Assembly: GCF_007556605.1 (NCBI RefSeq)
Contig: NZ_VJND01000001.1
Coordinates: forward strand, 62,001 to 126,000
DNA: 64,000 bases
DNA from: Tepidimonas sediminis
Lineage (GTDB): Bacteria; Pseudomonadota; Gammaproteobacteria; Burkholderiales; Burkholderiaceae_C
Direction: 5' to 3'
Shown: piece by piece, positions 1 through 10,478 of the stretch
How positions within the stretch are numbered: position 1 is the first letter of the stretch
Layout: every line of letters starts with the position of its first letter
The notes under the pieces: generated by a model
Database searches by the model: none
What the model was told of the DNA's origin: nothing
The model's input: only the letters and a program-made list of their open reading frames with translations
Position numbers and translations under genes: made by a program

Positions 1-308
1 CGCGCAACGTGGTGCCGGCCTCGCTGGGCCCCTTCCCGAAGCTGAACCCGGAGTTCGTCGTGCGCGCCGACCCGGACGTGATCCTGGTCAGCAGCCGGGC
101 CGCCGAGGCGCTGGCGCAGCGGCCCGGCTGGGCGGCCTTGCGCGCGGTGCGGCAGGGGCGGGTGTGCGCGTTCGACGCCGCGCAGTCCGACGTGCTGGTG
201 CGGCCGGGACCGCGCATGGCCGAGGCGGCACGGCTGATGGCCGACTGCCTGGCGCGCGCCGCCGCGCCGGCGCGCCCGACGGCAGCGGCGGCGGGAGGTC
301 GCCCGTGA
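1..308 (+). CDS. btuF: Cobalamin ABC transporter substrate-binding protein, 3' part
   Basis: The reading frame is open from base 3 and ends at the TGA at 306-308; the start lies before the window. The visible ~101 residues include the helical-backbone binding-protein signature LNPEFVVRADPDVILV and a C-terminal lobe ending in an Ala/Pro-rich tail. Proteins of this family bind vitamin B12 or cobinamide in the periplasm and deliver it to BtuCD. The stop overlaps the GTG start of the permease gene, so the two are translationally coupled. The following btuC, btuD and corrinoid genes support B12 rather than siderophore uptake, but the ligand cannot be proven from this fragment. Confidence 0.85.
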   Translation, partial: RNVVPASLGPFPKLNPEFVVRADPDVILVSSRAAEALAQRPGWAALRAVRQGRVCAFDAAQSDVLVRPGPRMAEAARLMADCLARAAAPARPTAAAAGGRP

Positions 309-1362
309 ACGCGCGCCGTGCCGCCGGGGTGCTGCTGGCGCTGCTCGTGGCGGCGGCGGCGCTGCTGGTGCTGGCGGTCAGCGTCGGCAGCCTGGGGTTC
401 GAACCGGTGTGGGGGGCGCTCGCCTCGTCGTCCGACGACGGGCAGGCGGCGCTGGCGGCGCAGATCGTGTGGGAGATCCGCCTGCCGCGGGCGCTCGGCG
501 CCTGGGCCGCCGGGGCGCTGCTCGGGGTGGCCGGCGCGGTGGCGCAGGGGCTGTTCCGCAACCCGCTGGCCGACCCGTTCCTGCTCGGCAGCGCGGCGGG
601 GGCGTCGCTGGCGGTGGCGCTCGCCCTGGTGGCGCTGGGCGGGGCGGCCGGCATGCTGGGGGGCGCCGGCACACCCGGCTGGAGCGTGCTGTCCTCCAGT
701 CTCTGGGTGCGGCTCGGCCTGACCGGGGCGGCGTTCGTCGGGGCGCTGGCGGCGGTGCTGCTGACGCTGACGCTGGCGCGCGGCGTGCAGCACACGCTGC
801 GGCTGCTGCTGGCGGGGGTGGTGGTCGGCGTGGTGCTGGGGGCCGGCACGCAGTTCGTGCTGCTGCTGGCGCCGGATGCGCTGCAGGCGATGCAGGCGTT
901 TCTGCTCGGCTCCACGGCGTTCGTCGGCTGGCCGTCGGCCGGGCTGATGCTCGTGGCCGCCGTGCTGTGCACGGCGGCGGCGGCGCTGCTGGCGCGCGCG
1001 CTGGATGCGCTCGCGCTCGGGGAGGCCACCGCCGCGAGCCTGGGCCTGCCCCTCGGGGCGTTGCGCACGGCGCTGGTGGCGGTGCTGGCGCTGGCCACCG
1101 CCAGCGCGGTGGCACAGACCGGGCTGATCGCCTTCGTGGGGCTGGCGGCGCCGCATCTGGTGCGCTCGCTGGTGCCGACGACGCACGGCTGGCTGATGGC
1201 GCTGGCGGCGGCGATGGGCGGCGTGCTGCTGCTGGCGGCCGATACACTGGCGCGCGGGTGGCTGGCGCCGCAGGAGCTGCCGGTGGGCGTGCTGACGGCG
1301 GTGCTGGGTGGCGGCTACCTGCTGTGGCTGATGCACCGGGGGCGGCTGCGGGGGCAAGGGGC

Positions 1363-1366
<4 letters not shown>
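305..1366 (+). CDS. btuC: Cobalamin ABC transporter permease
   Basis: This 353-residue inner-membrane protein belongs to the FecCD/BtuC family. Its many hydrophobic segments include the family stretches RLPRALGAWAAGALLGVAG and GLIAFVGLAAPHLVR, the latter in the cytoplasmic coupling region. It forms the translocation channel for the substrate delivered by BtuF. I chose the GTG at 305 because it overlaps the btuF stop (GTGA) and is followed by a good first membrane helix; the frame extends upstream only as Arg/Gly-rich shadow. Its own stop overlaps the btuD start (ATGA). Confidence 0.93.
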
Positions 1367-2200
<834 letters not shown>

Positions 2201-2211
<11 letters not shown>

Positions 2212-2770
2212 GTCGCCGCCGACCACCAGGCCGTACGAAAAGCCGCAGGGCGAGCGCCGCGGCCTCGTCATCGTGCACACCGGCGACGGCAAGGGCAAGA
2301 GCACGGCGGCGTTCGGGCTGGCGCTGCGGGCGCACGGCCGCGGCAAGGCGGTGCGCATCTTCCAGTTCATGAAGGTGCCCACGGCGCGCTTCGGCGAGCA
2401 CCGCGCCTTCGAGGCGCTGGGCGTGCCGATCGAGGGCCTGGGCGACGGCTTCAGCTGGAAGAGCCGTGACCTCGACCACTCCGCCCGGCTGGCCGCCGAG
2501 GGCTGGCGCCGTGCGCGCGAAGCGATCCTGGACGGGCGCCACTTCCTCGTCGTGCTCGACGAGATCACCTACCCGCTGCGCTACGGCTGGGTGCCGCTGC
2601 AGGAGGTGCTGCAGACGCTGCAGACGCGCCCGCGCGACGTGCACGTCTGCCTGACGGGGCGGGGCTGCCCGCCGGAGCTGATCGCGCTGGCCGACACCGT
2701 CACCGAGATGCGGCTCGTCAAGCACGCCTTCCAGGCCGGCATCCCGGCCCAGCGCGGCATTGAGGATTGA
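2201..2770 (+). CDS. cobO: Cob(I)yrinic acid a,c-diamide adenosyltransferase (CobO/BtuR/CobA type)
   Basis: This 189-residue protein has the P-loop [14 protein letters not shown] typical of CobA/CobO ATP:corrinoid adenosyltransferases and the downstream [12 protein letters not shown] motif. It transfers the adenosyl group of ATP to the cobalt of Co(I) corrinoids, both for salvage and for late assembly. The length matches the family (about 190-200). The ATG at 2201 lies inside the end of btuD, and the segment upstream of it in this frame is not conserved-looking. Confidence 0.93.
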
Positions 2771-2836
2771 ACGCAGATGGGGGTGTCCCCGTGCCATGAT
2801 CCGGCCTTCGTTGTCCTCCCTCAACCTTCGCATGTC

Positions 2837-3874
2837 ATGTCGATGAACCTCGAGATTGCCGTTGCCTCGCCGCGCGAGCGGCAGGTGGATGCAGCCCCGG
2901 CCGTGCAACGAACCGCAGACACCGCGCAGCGCCCTGCATGGACGCCGGCCGACGTGCTGGCGTTGCTGGAGCAGCCGCTGCCGGAACTTTTGTTTCAGGC
3001 GCAGCAGGTGCACCGGCAGCACCACGATCCCACCGAGATGGAGCTGGCCACGCTGCTGTCGGTCAAGACCGGCGGCTGCCCGGAAGACTGCGCGTATTGC
3101 CCGCAGTCGGTGCACCACGACACCGGGGTCAAGGCCACCAAGCTGATGACGCCCGAGGACGTGCGGGCGGCCGTGCGCGCCGCGCGGCAGGCTGGTGCCC
3201 AGCGCTTCTGCATGGGCGCGGCGTGGCGCGCGCCGACCGACCGCGATCTCGACAAGGTCGCCGAGCTGGTGCGCGTCGTGAAAGAGGAGGGCCTGGAGGC
3301 CTGCTGCACGCTGGGCATGCTGAGCGCCGGGCAGGCGCAGAGGCTGCGCGAGGCGGGCCTGGACTACTACAACCACAACCTCGACACCGCGCCGGAGTTC
3401 TACGGCGCCATCATCCACACGCGCGACTACGAGGATCGGCTGCGCACGCTCGAGCACGTGCGCGCGGCCGGCATCCGGGTCTGCTGCGGCGGCATCGTCG
3501 GCATGGGCGAGTCGCGCCTGCAGCGCGCTGGGCTGATCGCGCAGCTGGCCAACCTCGACCCCTATCCGGAGTCGGTGCCGATCAACCACCTGGTCAAGGT
3601 GGCCGGCACGCCGCTGGCCGACCAGCCCGACCTCGACCCGCTGGAGTTCGTGCGCACGATCGCCGCGGCGCGCATCACGATGCCGCGCGCCAAGGTGCGG
3701 CTGTCGGCTGGCCGGCGCGACATGGACGAATCGACCCAGGTGCTGTGCTTCTTGGCCGGCGCCAACTCGATCTTCTACGGCGACAGGCTGCTGGTGACCG
3801 GCAACCCCGACGTGGAGGCCGACCGTGCCTTGCTGGCGCGGGTAGGGATGCGCACGCGCGCGGCACAGGCTTGA
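2837..3874 (+). CDS. bioB: Biotin synthase
   Basis: This 345-residue radical SAM enzyme inserts sulfur into dethiobiotin. The [4Fe-4S]/SAM motif CxxxCxxC is at about C81, C85 and C88 ([13 protein letters not shown]). The second-cluster and substrate regions are visible ([14 protein letters not shown]). E. coli BioB is of similar length. I chose the ATG at 2837; 2843 is also possible, and an in-frame ATG at 2777 would add 20 residues that do not look like the family. No other bio gene is in the window. It sits between cobO and cbiB in the same orientation, which is unexpected for a biotin gene. Confidence 0.95.
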   Translation: MSMNLEIAVASPRERQVDAAPAVQRTADTAQRPAWTPADVLALLEQPLPELLFQAQQVHRQHHDPTEMELATLLSVKTGGCPEDCAYCPQSVHHDTGVKATKLMTPEDVRAAVRAARQAGAQRFCMGAAWRAPTDRDLDKVAELVRVVKEEGLEACCTLGMLSAGQAQRLREAGLDYYNHNLDTAPEFYGAIIHTRDYEDRLRTLEHVRAAGIRVCCGGIVGMGESRLQRAGLIAQLANLDPYPESVPINHLVKVAGTPLADQPDLDPLEFVRTIAAARITMPRAKVRLSAGRRDMDESTQVLCFLAGANSIFYGDRLLVTGNPDVEADRALLARVGMRTRAAQA

Positions 3875-3891
3875 GGCCGACGGATCCGCCG

Positions 3892-4875
3892 ATGCAGCCC
3901 GACGTCCTCGGTTGGCCCGTACCCGCTGCGCTGGCGCTGGCCATCGCGGTGGCGCTGGCGTGGGACGCGCGTTTCGGCGAGCCGCCACCGCGCCTGCACC
4001 CCGTCGTCGGCATGGGACGGGTGCTGGCGGCGCTGGGCCGGTGGGTGGCGCCGCGGGCGGATGAGGCGCAGCGGCCAAGGCGGGACTTCGCCGCCGGGGC
4101 GCTGGCGTGGACGCTGGGGGCGGTGGCGGTGGTGGCGCTGGCCGGCGGCGCGCAGGCGCTGCTGAGCGGCACGCCGTGGTGGGCGCAGGGGCTGGCGCTG
4201 GGCGTGCTGCTCAAGCCGCTGCTGGCCTGGCGGATGCTGCGCGACGAGGTGGCCGCGGTGGAGGCGGCGCTGGCGCAGGGGCTGGAGCCCGGGCGCGCGC
4301 AGGTGGCGCGGCTGGTCAGCCGCGACGTGCAGGCGCTGGATGAGGCCGGCGTACGGCAGGCGGCGCTGTCCACCCTGGCGGAAAACCTCAACGACTCGGT
4401 GGTGGCGCCGCTGTTCTGGTTTGCGCTGGCGGGCCTGCCGGGGGCGGCGCTGTACCGCTGGGCCAACACCGCCGATGCGATGTGGGGCTATAGCGGCGTG
4501 CGCGGCGGGCGCGACTGGACGTGGGCCGGGCGCTGGGCCGCGCGCGCCGACGATGCGCTCTCATGGCTGCCGGCGCGGCTGACTGCGGGGCTGCTGCTGG
4601 CCGCCTCGGGCCGCGGCGTGCGGTGGCGTGCGCTGCGCGCACAGGCGCGGCGCACGCCGTCGCCCAACGGCGGCTGGCCGATGGGGGCGCTGGCGCTGCG
4701 GCTGGGGGTGCGGCTCGTCAAGCCCGGTGTGTACGCGCTCCACGAAGACGGGCGGTTGCCGCAGCGGGCCGACACCGCGCGTGCCCTGGCATGGTGCGGG
4801 CGCGTGGTCGCCGGGTGCGGTGCGCTGCTGGTGGCCGGGCTGGCGGCGCTGGAGGTCTTCGGGAGGCCGTCATGA
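3892..4875 (+). CDS. cbiB: Adenosylcobinamide-phosphate synthase, membrane protein
   Basis: This 327-residue membrane protein of the CbiB/CobD family attaches aminopropanol (or its phosphate) to adenosylcobyric acid. Diagnostic stretches are HPVVGMGRVL near the N terminus, the helix ending in STLAENLNDSVVAPLFW, and the block NTADAMWGYSG. Length agrees with the family. The ATG is 17 bases after bioB. The stop overlaps the start of the next gene, threonine-phosphate decarboxylase, which makes the aminopropanol phosphate used by this enzyme. Confidence 0.94.
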   Translation: MQPDVLGWPVPAALALAIAVALAWDARFGEPPPRLHPVVGMGRVLAALGRWVAPRADEAQRPRRDFAAGALAWTLGAVAVVALAGGAQALLSGTPWWAQGLALGVLLKPLLAWRMLRDEVAAVEAALAQGLEPGRAQVARLVSRDVQALDEAGVRQAALSTLAENLNDSVVAPLFWFALAGLPGAALYRWANTADAMWGYSGVRGGRDWTWAGRWAARADDALSWLPARLTAGLLLAASGRGVRWRALRAQARRTPSPNGGWPMGALALRLGVRLVKPGVYALHEDGRLPQRADTARALAWCGRVVAGCGALLVAGLAALEVFGRPS

Positions 4876-5990
4876 AGGAGGAGCGGCTGGATCACCCCGT
4901 TGTCGAGGCCGGCGGGCCAGGCCCACAGGCCGGGCACGGGCCGCGCGCGGCGTCGAAGCGAACGTCTGCCGCGCTGCCGGCGCGCCCCCACGGCGGCCCC
5001 GACGCCGACGGTGTGCCGCCGTGGGACTTCTCCACCAACGCCAACGCCTGCGGGCCGTGCCCGCACGCCTGGGCGCGGGTGCAGGCGGCGGTGCGGCGTC
5101 ACTATCCGGATCCCGCCTACACGGATCTGCGCCGGCGGCTGGCGGACGCGCACGGTGTGGCGCCGGCGCGCGTGCTGCTGGCCGCCAGCGGCAGCGAATG
5201 GATCCTGCGCTTTGCCGCCTGGTGCGCACGGCGGGGGCTGACGCGCGTCTGGTGGCCGATGCCCGGCTACGGTGACTACGCGCACGCCGCCGCGGTCTGG
5301 GGCCTGGCGCGCGCGCCCGGCCCGGCGCAGGCGCGTGCCGGCTGGCTGTGCGACCCCGGCAGCCCGCTCGGCCAGCCGGAGGATGCCGCCGTGGCCGAGG
5401 CATTGTTGACCGCCGGGGCGCCGGTGACACTGGACCTGGCCTACGCGCCGCTGCGGCTGCAGGGCGGCGCCGCGTTGACCGAGGCGCAGCGCGCGCACTG
5501 CTGGCAGCTGCACAGTCCCAACAAGGCGCTGGGCCTCACCGGCGTGCGCGCGGCCTACGTGATCGCGCCCGAAGAGGCCGAGCCTGGCCAGCTCGCCGAG
5601 TTGGAGGCGCTGGCGCCGTCGTGGCCGATCGGGGCCGACGGCGTGGCGCTGCTGGCCGCGTGGGTGGAGCCTTCGACGCAGCGCTGGCTGCAGGCGACCT
5701 TAGGGACGCTCGCGCAGTGGAAGGCGGCGCTCGTGCAGACGCTGCAGGCGCGCGGCTGGGACGTCGCCGCGAGCGTCACGCCGTTTCTCTGCGCCCGCCC
5801 GCCGCAGCCGCTGGAGGCGGCGGCGCTGCGCGCGCGCGGCGTCAAGCTGCGCGAGGCGGCGTCGTTCGGCCTGCCGGGCTGGTGGCGTCTGTCGGCGCAG
5901 CCGCCCGAGGCGCTGCAGGCGCTGGCCGAGGCGCTGGATGCGCCCGCGGCAAGCCCGCCCGTGGCCCCCCGGAGGAGGGCGCCGCGATGA
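4872..5990 (+). CDS. cobD: Threonine-phosphate decarboxylase-like PLP enzyme of cobalamin synthesis
   Basis: This 372-residue fold-type I aminotransferase-like protein is predicted to decarboxylate L-threonine O-3-phosphate to (R)-1-aminopropan-2-ol phosphate (CobD of Salmonella, CobC of Pseudomonas denitrificans). The PLP lysine is K218 in HSPNKALGLTGVR; the substrate segment DFSTNANACGP is near residue 55. About 45 poorly conserved residues precede the catalytic fold. The ATG overlaps the cbiB stop and the stop overlaps cobQ (ATGA). Its place between cbiB and cobQ supports this role over a general histidinol-phosphate aminotransferase. Confidence 0.88.
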   Translation: MKEERLDHPVVEAGGPGPQAGHGPRAASKRTSAALPARPHGGPDADGVPPWDFSTNANACGPCPHAWARVQAAVRRHYPDPAYTDLRRRLADAHGVAPARVLLAASGSEWILRFAAWCARRGLTRVWWPMPGYGDYAHAAAVWGLARAPGPAQARAGWLCDPGSPLGQPEDAAVAEALLTAGAPVTLDLAYAPLRLQGGAALTEAQRAHCWQLHSPNKALGLTGVRAAYVIAPEEAEPGQLAELEALAPSWPIGADGVALLAAWVEPSTQRWLQATLGTLAQWKAALVQTLQARGWDVAASVTPFLCARPPQPLEAAALRARGVKLREAASFGLPGWWRLSAQPPEALQALAEALDAPAASPPVAPRRRAPR

Positions 5991-7456
5991 CCGCGCGCTG
6001 CCTGATGGTCTGGGGCACCAGCAGCGGCGCCGGCAAGAGCTGGCTCGCCACCGCGCTGTGCCGCTGGTACGCGCGCCAGGGCCTGCGCGTGGCGCCGTTC
6101 AAGGCGCAGAACATGAGCAACAACGCGCGCGTGGTGGCCACCTCCGACGGCGCGGAAGGCGAGATCGGCGCGGCGCAGTATTTCCAGGCGCTGGCCGCCG
6201 GCGTGGAGCCGGACGTGCGCATGAACCCGCTGCTGCTCAAGCCCGAGGCCGACACGCGCAGCCAGGTGGTGCTGCTGGGCCGCGTCGACGCCGAGCTGAC
6301 CGCGCTGCCGTGGCGGCAGCGCTCGGCCCGCGTCGGGCCGGTGGTGCGGCAGGCGCTCGATGAACTGCGCGCGCAGCACGACCTGATCGTGATGGAAGGC
6401 GCCGGCTCCCCGGCGGAGATCAACCTGCAGGACAGCGACATCGTGAATCTGGCGCCGGTGCGCCACGCGCAGGCGCGTGCGCTGCTGGTGGCCGACATCG
6501 ACCGCGGCGGGGCGTTCGCGCACCTGTACGGCACCTGGGCGCTGCTGCCCCCTGACGTGCGCGGCGCGCTGCGCGGCTACGTGCTGAACAGGTTCCGCGG
6601 CGACGCGGCGCTGCTGGAGCCGGCGCCGCAGCGGCTGCTGCAGCTTACCGGCGTGCCGACGCTGGCCACCCTGCCGCTGCGCTGGGGGCACGGCCTGCCC
6701 GAGGAGGACGGCGTGTTCGACGACCGTACCGTGCACGGCGGCGGCCCGGTGCGCACGACGGTGGCGGTGGTGGCCTACCCGCGCCTGAGCAACCTGGACG
6801 AATTCCAGCCGCTGAAGAACGCCGCCGGCGTGCGGCTGGTGTGGGCGCGCACGCCGGCGGATTGCGCCGGGGCCGACTGGATCATCCTGCCCGGCTCCAA
6901 GGCCACGGCGGCGGACCTGGCGTGGCTGCGCGCGCAGGGGCTGGACGCGGCGATTGCCGCGCACGCGGCGCGCGGCGGGGCGGTGCTGGGCATCTGCGGC
7001 GGGCTGCAGATGCTGGGCGAAGCGCTGGTCGATCCGCACGGCGTGGACGGCAACGCCCCGGGGCTGGGCCTGCTGCCGCTGGTCACCGCCTTCGAGCGCG
7101 ACAAGACCGTGCGCCGCACCACGGCGACGTTCGCCGCGCTGCCGCCCGGCCCGTGGGCGGCCTTGGGCGGCGTGCGCGTGCGCGGCTACGAGATCCACCA
7201 CGGCCGCACCGTGCCGCACCCGGCGCTCGTCGCCCGTGGCGAAGTGGCGCACGAGGTGCTGCCGGGGCTGGCGTGGTGCAACACCGCCGGCAACGTGCTG
7301 GGCCTGTACCTGCACGGCCTGTTCGAGGACGAAGCCGCGCTGCGCGCGCTGCTGGGTGCGCGCGCCCGGCCGCTGGCGGACGTGTTCGACGGCCTGGCCG
7401 ACCTGGTGGAGGCGCACTTCGCCCCCGGGGCGCTGGCGGCGCTGGCCGGGCCCTGA
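5987..7456 (+). CDS. cobQ: Cobyric acid synthase (glutamine-dependent)
   Basis: This 489-residue CobQ/CbiP amidates the b, d, e and g carboxylates of the corrin ring. The N-terminal dethiobiotin-synthetase-like ATPase domain starts with WGTSSGAGKSWLATALC. The C-terminal class I glutamine amidotransferase domain carries the nucleophile cysteine in GGAVLGICGGLQMLG and the histidine in LYLHGLFED. Full length. A GGAGGAG ribosome site at about 5971-5977 precedes the ATG, which overlaps the preceding stop. Confidence 0.95.
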   Translation: MTARCLMVWGTSSGAGKSWLATALCRWYARQGLRVAPFKAQNMSNNARVVATSDGAEGEIGAAQYFQALAAGVEPDVRMNPLLLKPEADTRSQVVLLGRVDAELTALPWRQRSARVGPVVRQALDELRAQHDLIVMEGAGSPAEINLQDSDIVNLAPVRHAQARALLVADIDRGGAFAHLYGTWALLPPDVRGALRGYVLNRFRGDAALLEPAPQRLLQLTGVPTLATLPLRWGHGLPEEDGVFDDRTVHGGGPVRTTVAVVAYPRLSNLDEFQPLKNAAGVRLVWARTPADCAGADWIILPGSKATAADLAWLRAQGLDAAIAAHAARGGAVLGICGGLQMLGEALVDPHGVDGNAPGLGLLPLVTAFERDKTVRRTTATFAALPPGPWAALGGVRVRGYEIHHGRTVPHPALVARGEVAHEVLPGLAWCNTAGNVLGLYLHGLFEDEAALRALLGARARPLADVFDGLADLVEAHFAPGALAALAGP

Positions 7457-7489
7457 CCCTTCCACACCCCATCGATGAGGAGTCCCCCG

Positions 7490-8563
7490 ATGACGACCCT
7501 GAACCCCGACGACCTGCCCGCCGTGCCCGACCTGCACGACGCGGCGCTGGCCGCGCGCTTGCAGGCGCTGCTGGACGACAAGACCAAGCCGCTCGGGTCG
7601 CTGGGCCGGCTGGAGGCGCTGGCGCAGCGGCTCGGCCTGATCCTCGGCACCGAGGCGCCCGCGCTGCGCGAGCCGCAGCTGGTGGTCTTCGCCGCCGACC
7701 ATGGCCTGGCCGCGCACGGCGTGTCGGCCTACCCGAGCGACGTCACCTGGCAGATGGTGGAAAACTTCCTCGCCGGCGGCGCGGCGGTCAGCGTGCTGGC
7801 GCGCCAGCACGCGCTGGCGCTGACCGTGGTGGACTGCGGCGTGCGCCATGCCTTTGCCCCGCGGCCCGGCCTGGTGGACGCCAAGGTGGCCTGGGGCACG
7901 GCGGACGCGCTGCAGCAACCGGCGATGACCGACGCGCAATGCGCGCAGGCGCTGCGACACGGCATCGACCTCGTGCGGCGGCTGCCCGGCAACGTGCTGC
8001 TGCTGGGCGAGATGGGCATCGGCAACACCTCCGCCGCGGCGCTGCTGATGAGCCGGCTGACGGGTCTGGACATCGCCGACTGCACCGGCGCCGGCACGGG
8101 GCTCGACGCCGCCGGCGTGCAGCGCAAGATCGACGTGCTGCGGCGGGTGCTGGCGCGCCATGCGCAGGCCACCGAGCCGCTGCAGGCGCTGGCGGCGCTG
8201 GGGGGCCTGGAGATCGCCGCCATGACCGGCGCCGTGCTGCAGGCCGCCGCGGAGCGGCGCATCATCGTGGTGGACGGCTTCATCACCACCGCCGCGGTGC
8301 TGGTGGCGGTGCGGCTGCGCCCGCACGTGCTGCAGCGCTGCGTGTTCGCCCACCGCTCCGGCGAGCGCGGCCACGCGCTGCTGCTGGCGCACCTGAAGGC
8401 CGAGCCGCTGCTGGACCTCGGTCTGCGGCTCGGGGAGGGGTCGGGTGCGGCGCTGGCCTGGCCGCTGCTGGTGTCGGCCTGCGCCATCCTGCGCGAGATG
8501 GCCAGTTTCGGCGCGGCCGGGGTGGCGCGCGCCAGCGCGGTGGCCGCAACCGTGGCGGTCTGA
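7490..8563 (+). CDS. cobT: Nicotinate-nucleotide-dimethylbenzimidazole phosphoribosyltransferase
   Basis: This 357-residue CobT makes alpha-ribazole phosphate for the lower nucleotide loop. Family motifs are DKTKPLGSLGRLE near the N terminus, LLGEMGIGNTSAAALL mid-protein, and LRLGEGSGAALAWPLL near the end, which holds the catalytic glutamate. I chose ATG 7490 because GAGGAG at 7477-7482 sits at correct spacing; the in-frame ATG at 7475 overlaps that ribosome site. A 33-base gap follows cobQ. Confidence 0.94.
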   Translation: MTTLNPDDLPAVPDLHDAALAARLQALLDDKTKPLGSLGRLEALAQRLGLILGTEAPALREPQLVVFAADHGLAAHGVSAYPSDVTWQMVENFLAGGAAVSVLARQHALALTVVDCGVRHAFAPRPGLVDAKVAWGTADALQQPAMTDAQCAQALRHGIDLVRRLPGNVLLLGEMGIGNTSAAALLMSRLTGLDIADCTGAGTGLDAAGVQRKIDVLRRVLARHAQATEPLQALAALGGLEIAAMTGAVLQAAAERRIIVVDGFITTAAVLVAVRLRPHVLQRCVFAHRSGERGHALLLAHLKAEPLLDLGLRLGEGSGAALAWPLLVSACAILREMASFGAAGVARASAVAATVAV

Positions 8564-8575
8564 GGATGCCGGGGG

Positions 8576-9451
8576 ATGACGGATCGGCACGGCCCCGACG
8601 TCGGGCAGGGTGATGACGCTGCCGGTGCGCCGCGGCGCGCGCTGGCGCTGCGGCACTTGCTGCTCGCGCTGCAGTTCTTCACCCGCATCCCCGTCACCGG
8701 GAGGCTGGCGGCGTGGGTCGGTTATTCGCCGGCGATGCTGCGCGCCAGCGCCGTGTGGTTTCCGCTCGTCGGCGCGGTGGTCGGCGCCTGGGCCGGCGCG
8801 GTGCTGGCGGCGGCGCTCGCGCTGCTGCCGGCGCAGCCGGCGGCGGCCTGGGTGGCGGCGGGGCTGACGCTGATGGCCAGCGCATGGCTGACCGGCGCCT
8901 TCCACGAGGACGGCTGGGCCGACACCTGCGACGCGCTCGGCGGCCACGTGCCGCGCGAGCGGGCGCTGGCGATCATGAAGGATTCGCGCATCGGCAGCTA
9001 CGGAGCGCTGGCGCTGGCGCTGATGGCCCTCTTGCAGGCGGCGCTGCTGGCGCTGCTGGCGCAGGCGCTGGGGGCGGCTGCGGCGGCGGCGCTGCTGGTC
9101 GCGGCGCACGTGGCCTCGCGCTTGGCGCCGCTGGTGGTCATGCGCACGCTGCCCTATGTCGGCGAAGCCGACGGGCGCAAGGCCAAGCCGCTGGCCGACG
9201 CGATCGACGACCGGGCGCTGGCGTGGGCGGGCGTGCAGACCGTGTCGTTGCTGACGGCCCTGGCGGCGCTCGTGCCGCTGGCGGCGCCGGTGTGGGGCGG
9301 GGCGCTGGCGCTGGCGGCGCTGGCGACGTGGCGCGTGCGCGCGTGGCTGGCGCGGCGGCTGCAGGGCTTCACCGGAGATGCGCTCGGCGCCACGCAGCAG
9401 GTGGTGCTGGCCGCCTTCCTCCTCGGCGCGGCGCTGGGGGCGCGGGGCTGA
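8576..9451 (+). CDS. cobS: Adenosylcobinamide-GDP ribazoletransferase (cobalamin synthase)
   Basis: This 291-residue polytopic membrane enzyme joins adenosylcobinamide-GDP with alpha-ribazole or its phosphate. Diagnostic segments are LALQFFTRIPV, the acidic active-site motif FHEDGWADTCDALGG, and MKDSRIGSYG. The first ~20 residues are a variable extension. It begins 12 bases after cobT and is followed 3 bases later by the phosphatase gene, matching the last two steps of the pathway. Confidence 0.94.
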   Translation: MTDRHGPDVGQGDDAAGAPRRALALRHLLLALQFFTRIPVTGRLAAWVGYSPAMLRASAVWFPLVGAVVGAWAGAVLAAALALLPAQPAAAWVAAGLTLMASAWLTGAFHEDGWADTCDALGGHVPRERALAIMKDSRIGSYGALALALMALLQAALLALLAQALGAAAAAALLVAAHVASRLAPLVVMRTLPYVGEADGRKAKPLADAIDDRALAWAGVQTVSLLTALAALVPLAAPVWGGALALAALATWRVRAWLARRLQGFTGDALGATQQVVLAAFLLGAALGARG

Positions 9452-9454
9452 GCG

Positions 9455-10006
9455 ATGCGGCTGTGGCTGGTGCGGCATGCGGCCCCGCGCATCGAGCCGG
9501 GGCGCTGCTACGGGCGGCTCGACGTCGTGGCGGACGCGGCCGCCACGCAGGCCGCCGCCGCGGCGCTGCGCGCGGCGCTGCCGCCACGCTGGGCCGGCTG
9601 GCACTCCACGCGCGCGCGCTGCCGCCAGCTGGCCGCGGCGCTGGGCGGACCACCGGCCGGGACGTGGCGCGAGGACGCCCGGCTGGACGAACTCGACTTC
9701 GGCGCCTGGGAGGGGCGCGCGTGGGACGCGATCGGCGCGGCGGCGCTGGACGCCTGGGTGGCCGACTTCGCGCACCACCGCGCCGGCGGCGGCGAGTCGG
9801 TGGCGCAGCTGCTGGCGCGCGTGCAGGCCGCGCTGGCGGAGGCTGCCGCGTCCGCAGCGACGGATGTCGTCTGGATCACGCACGCCGGCGTCATTCGCGC
9901 CGTGCAGTGGCTGCGCGCACAGGGCGCGCGTTTGCCCACCGCGGCGCAGTGGCCACGCGAGGCGCCGCACTGGGGGGCCTGGACAGTCCTCGACTGGCCT
10001 GCCTGA
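9455..10006 (+). CDS. cobC: Alpha-ribazole phosphatase-like histidine phosphatase
   Basis: This 183-residue protein of the histidine phosphatase superfamily has the phosphohistidine motif LVRHAAP at the N terminus, the acidic block LDELDFGAWEGRAWD, and the second catalytic histidine in WITHAGVIRA. The expected role is dephosphorylation of alpha-ribazole 5'-phosphate or adenosylcobalamin 5'-phosphate; context decides this, because the superfamily is functionally broad. It is the last gene of the operon. Confidence 0.85.
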   Translation: MRLWLVRHAAPRIEPGRCYGRLDVVADAAATQAAAAALRAALPPRWAGWHSTRARCRQLAAALGGPPAGTWREDARLDELDFGAWEGRAWDAIGAAALDAWVADFAHHRAGGGESVAQLLARVQAALAEAAASAATDVVWITHAGVIRAVQWLRAQGARLPTAAQWPREAPHWGAWTVLDWPA

Positions 10007-10201
10007 TCGCGGTGGGGCGACCGGCGGTTACGGCCGGACGGATGGTCTCGGTGTTTTCCCTAGGTTTGGGGCTGAAACCCGGTTTCATTCAGCGGGCTGT
10101 AAGCGTGCACGCGGATAGTGGACCGCGACGCATCGCCGCCGGTGATGCGGGTAGGGCGGCCTGCGCGCCGCCGATTCGCACCAACCATCCGAGGAGCATC
10201 C
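10007..10201. promoter_or_regulatory. Upstream region of the symporter operon
   Basis: These 195 non-coding bases separate the cobalamin operon from the DUF4212/symporter pair. They must carry the promoter of the latter. A 15-base palindrome with arms TGAAACC and GGTTTCA around a central C lies at 10073-10087, and a CCTAGG hexamer lies just upstream at about 10060. I cannot assign a clear -35/-10 pair. A GAGGAG ribosome site precedes the ATG at 10202. Confidence 0.45.
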
Positions 10202-10462
<261 letters not shown>

Positions 10463-10478
10463 CCGGGAGTGCACCACC

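Noticed and set aside
5555-9970. A 1471-codon open frame on the minus strand opposite the cobalamin genes
   Set aside because: It is antisense to eight well-supported genes, is rich in Arg/Gln/His/Ala and shows no domain. Such frames arise from the very high GC content; the same applies to many other long antisense frames.
10118-10201. Upstream in-frame extension of the DUF4212 gene (28 residues)
   Set aside because: The extension is Arg-rich and unlike the family, while a GAGGAG site fits the ATG at 10202.
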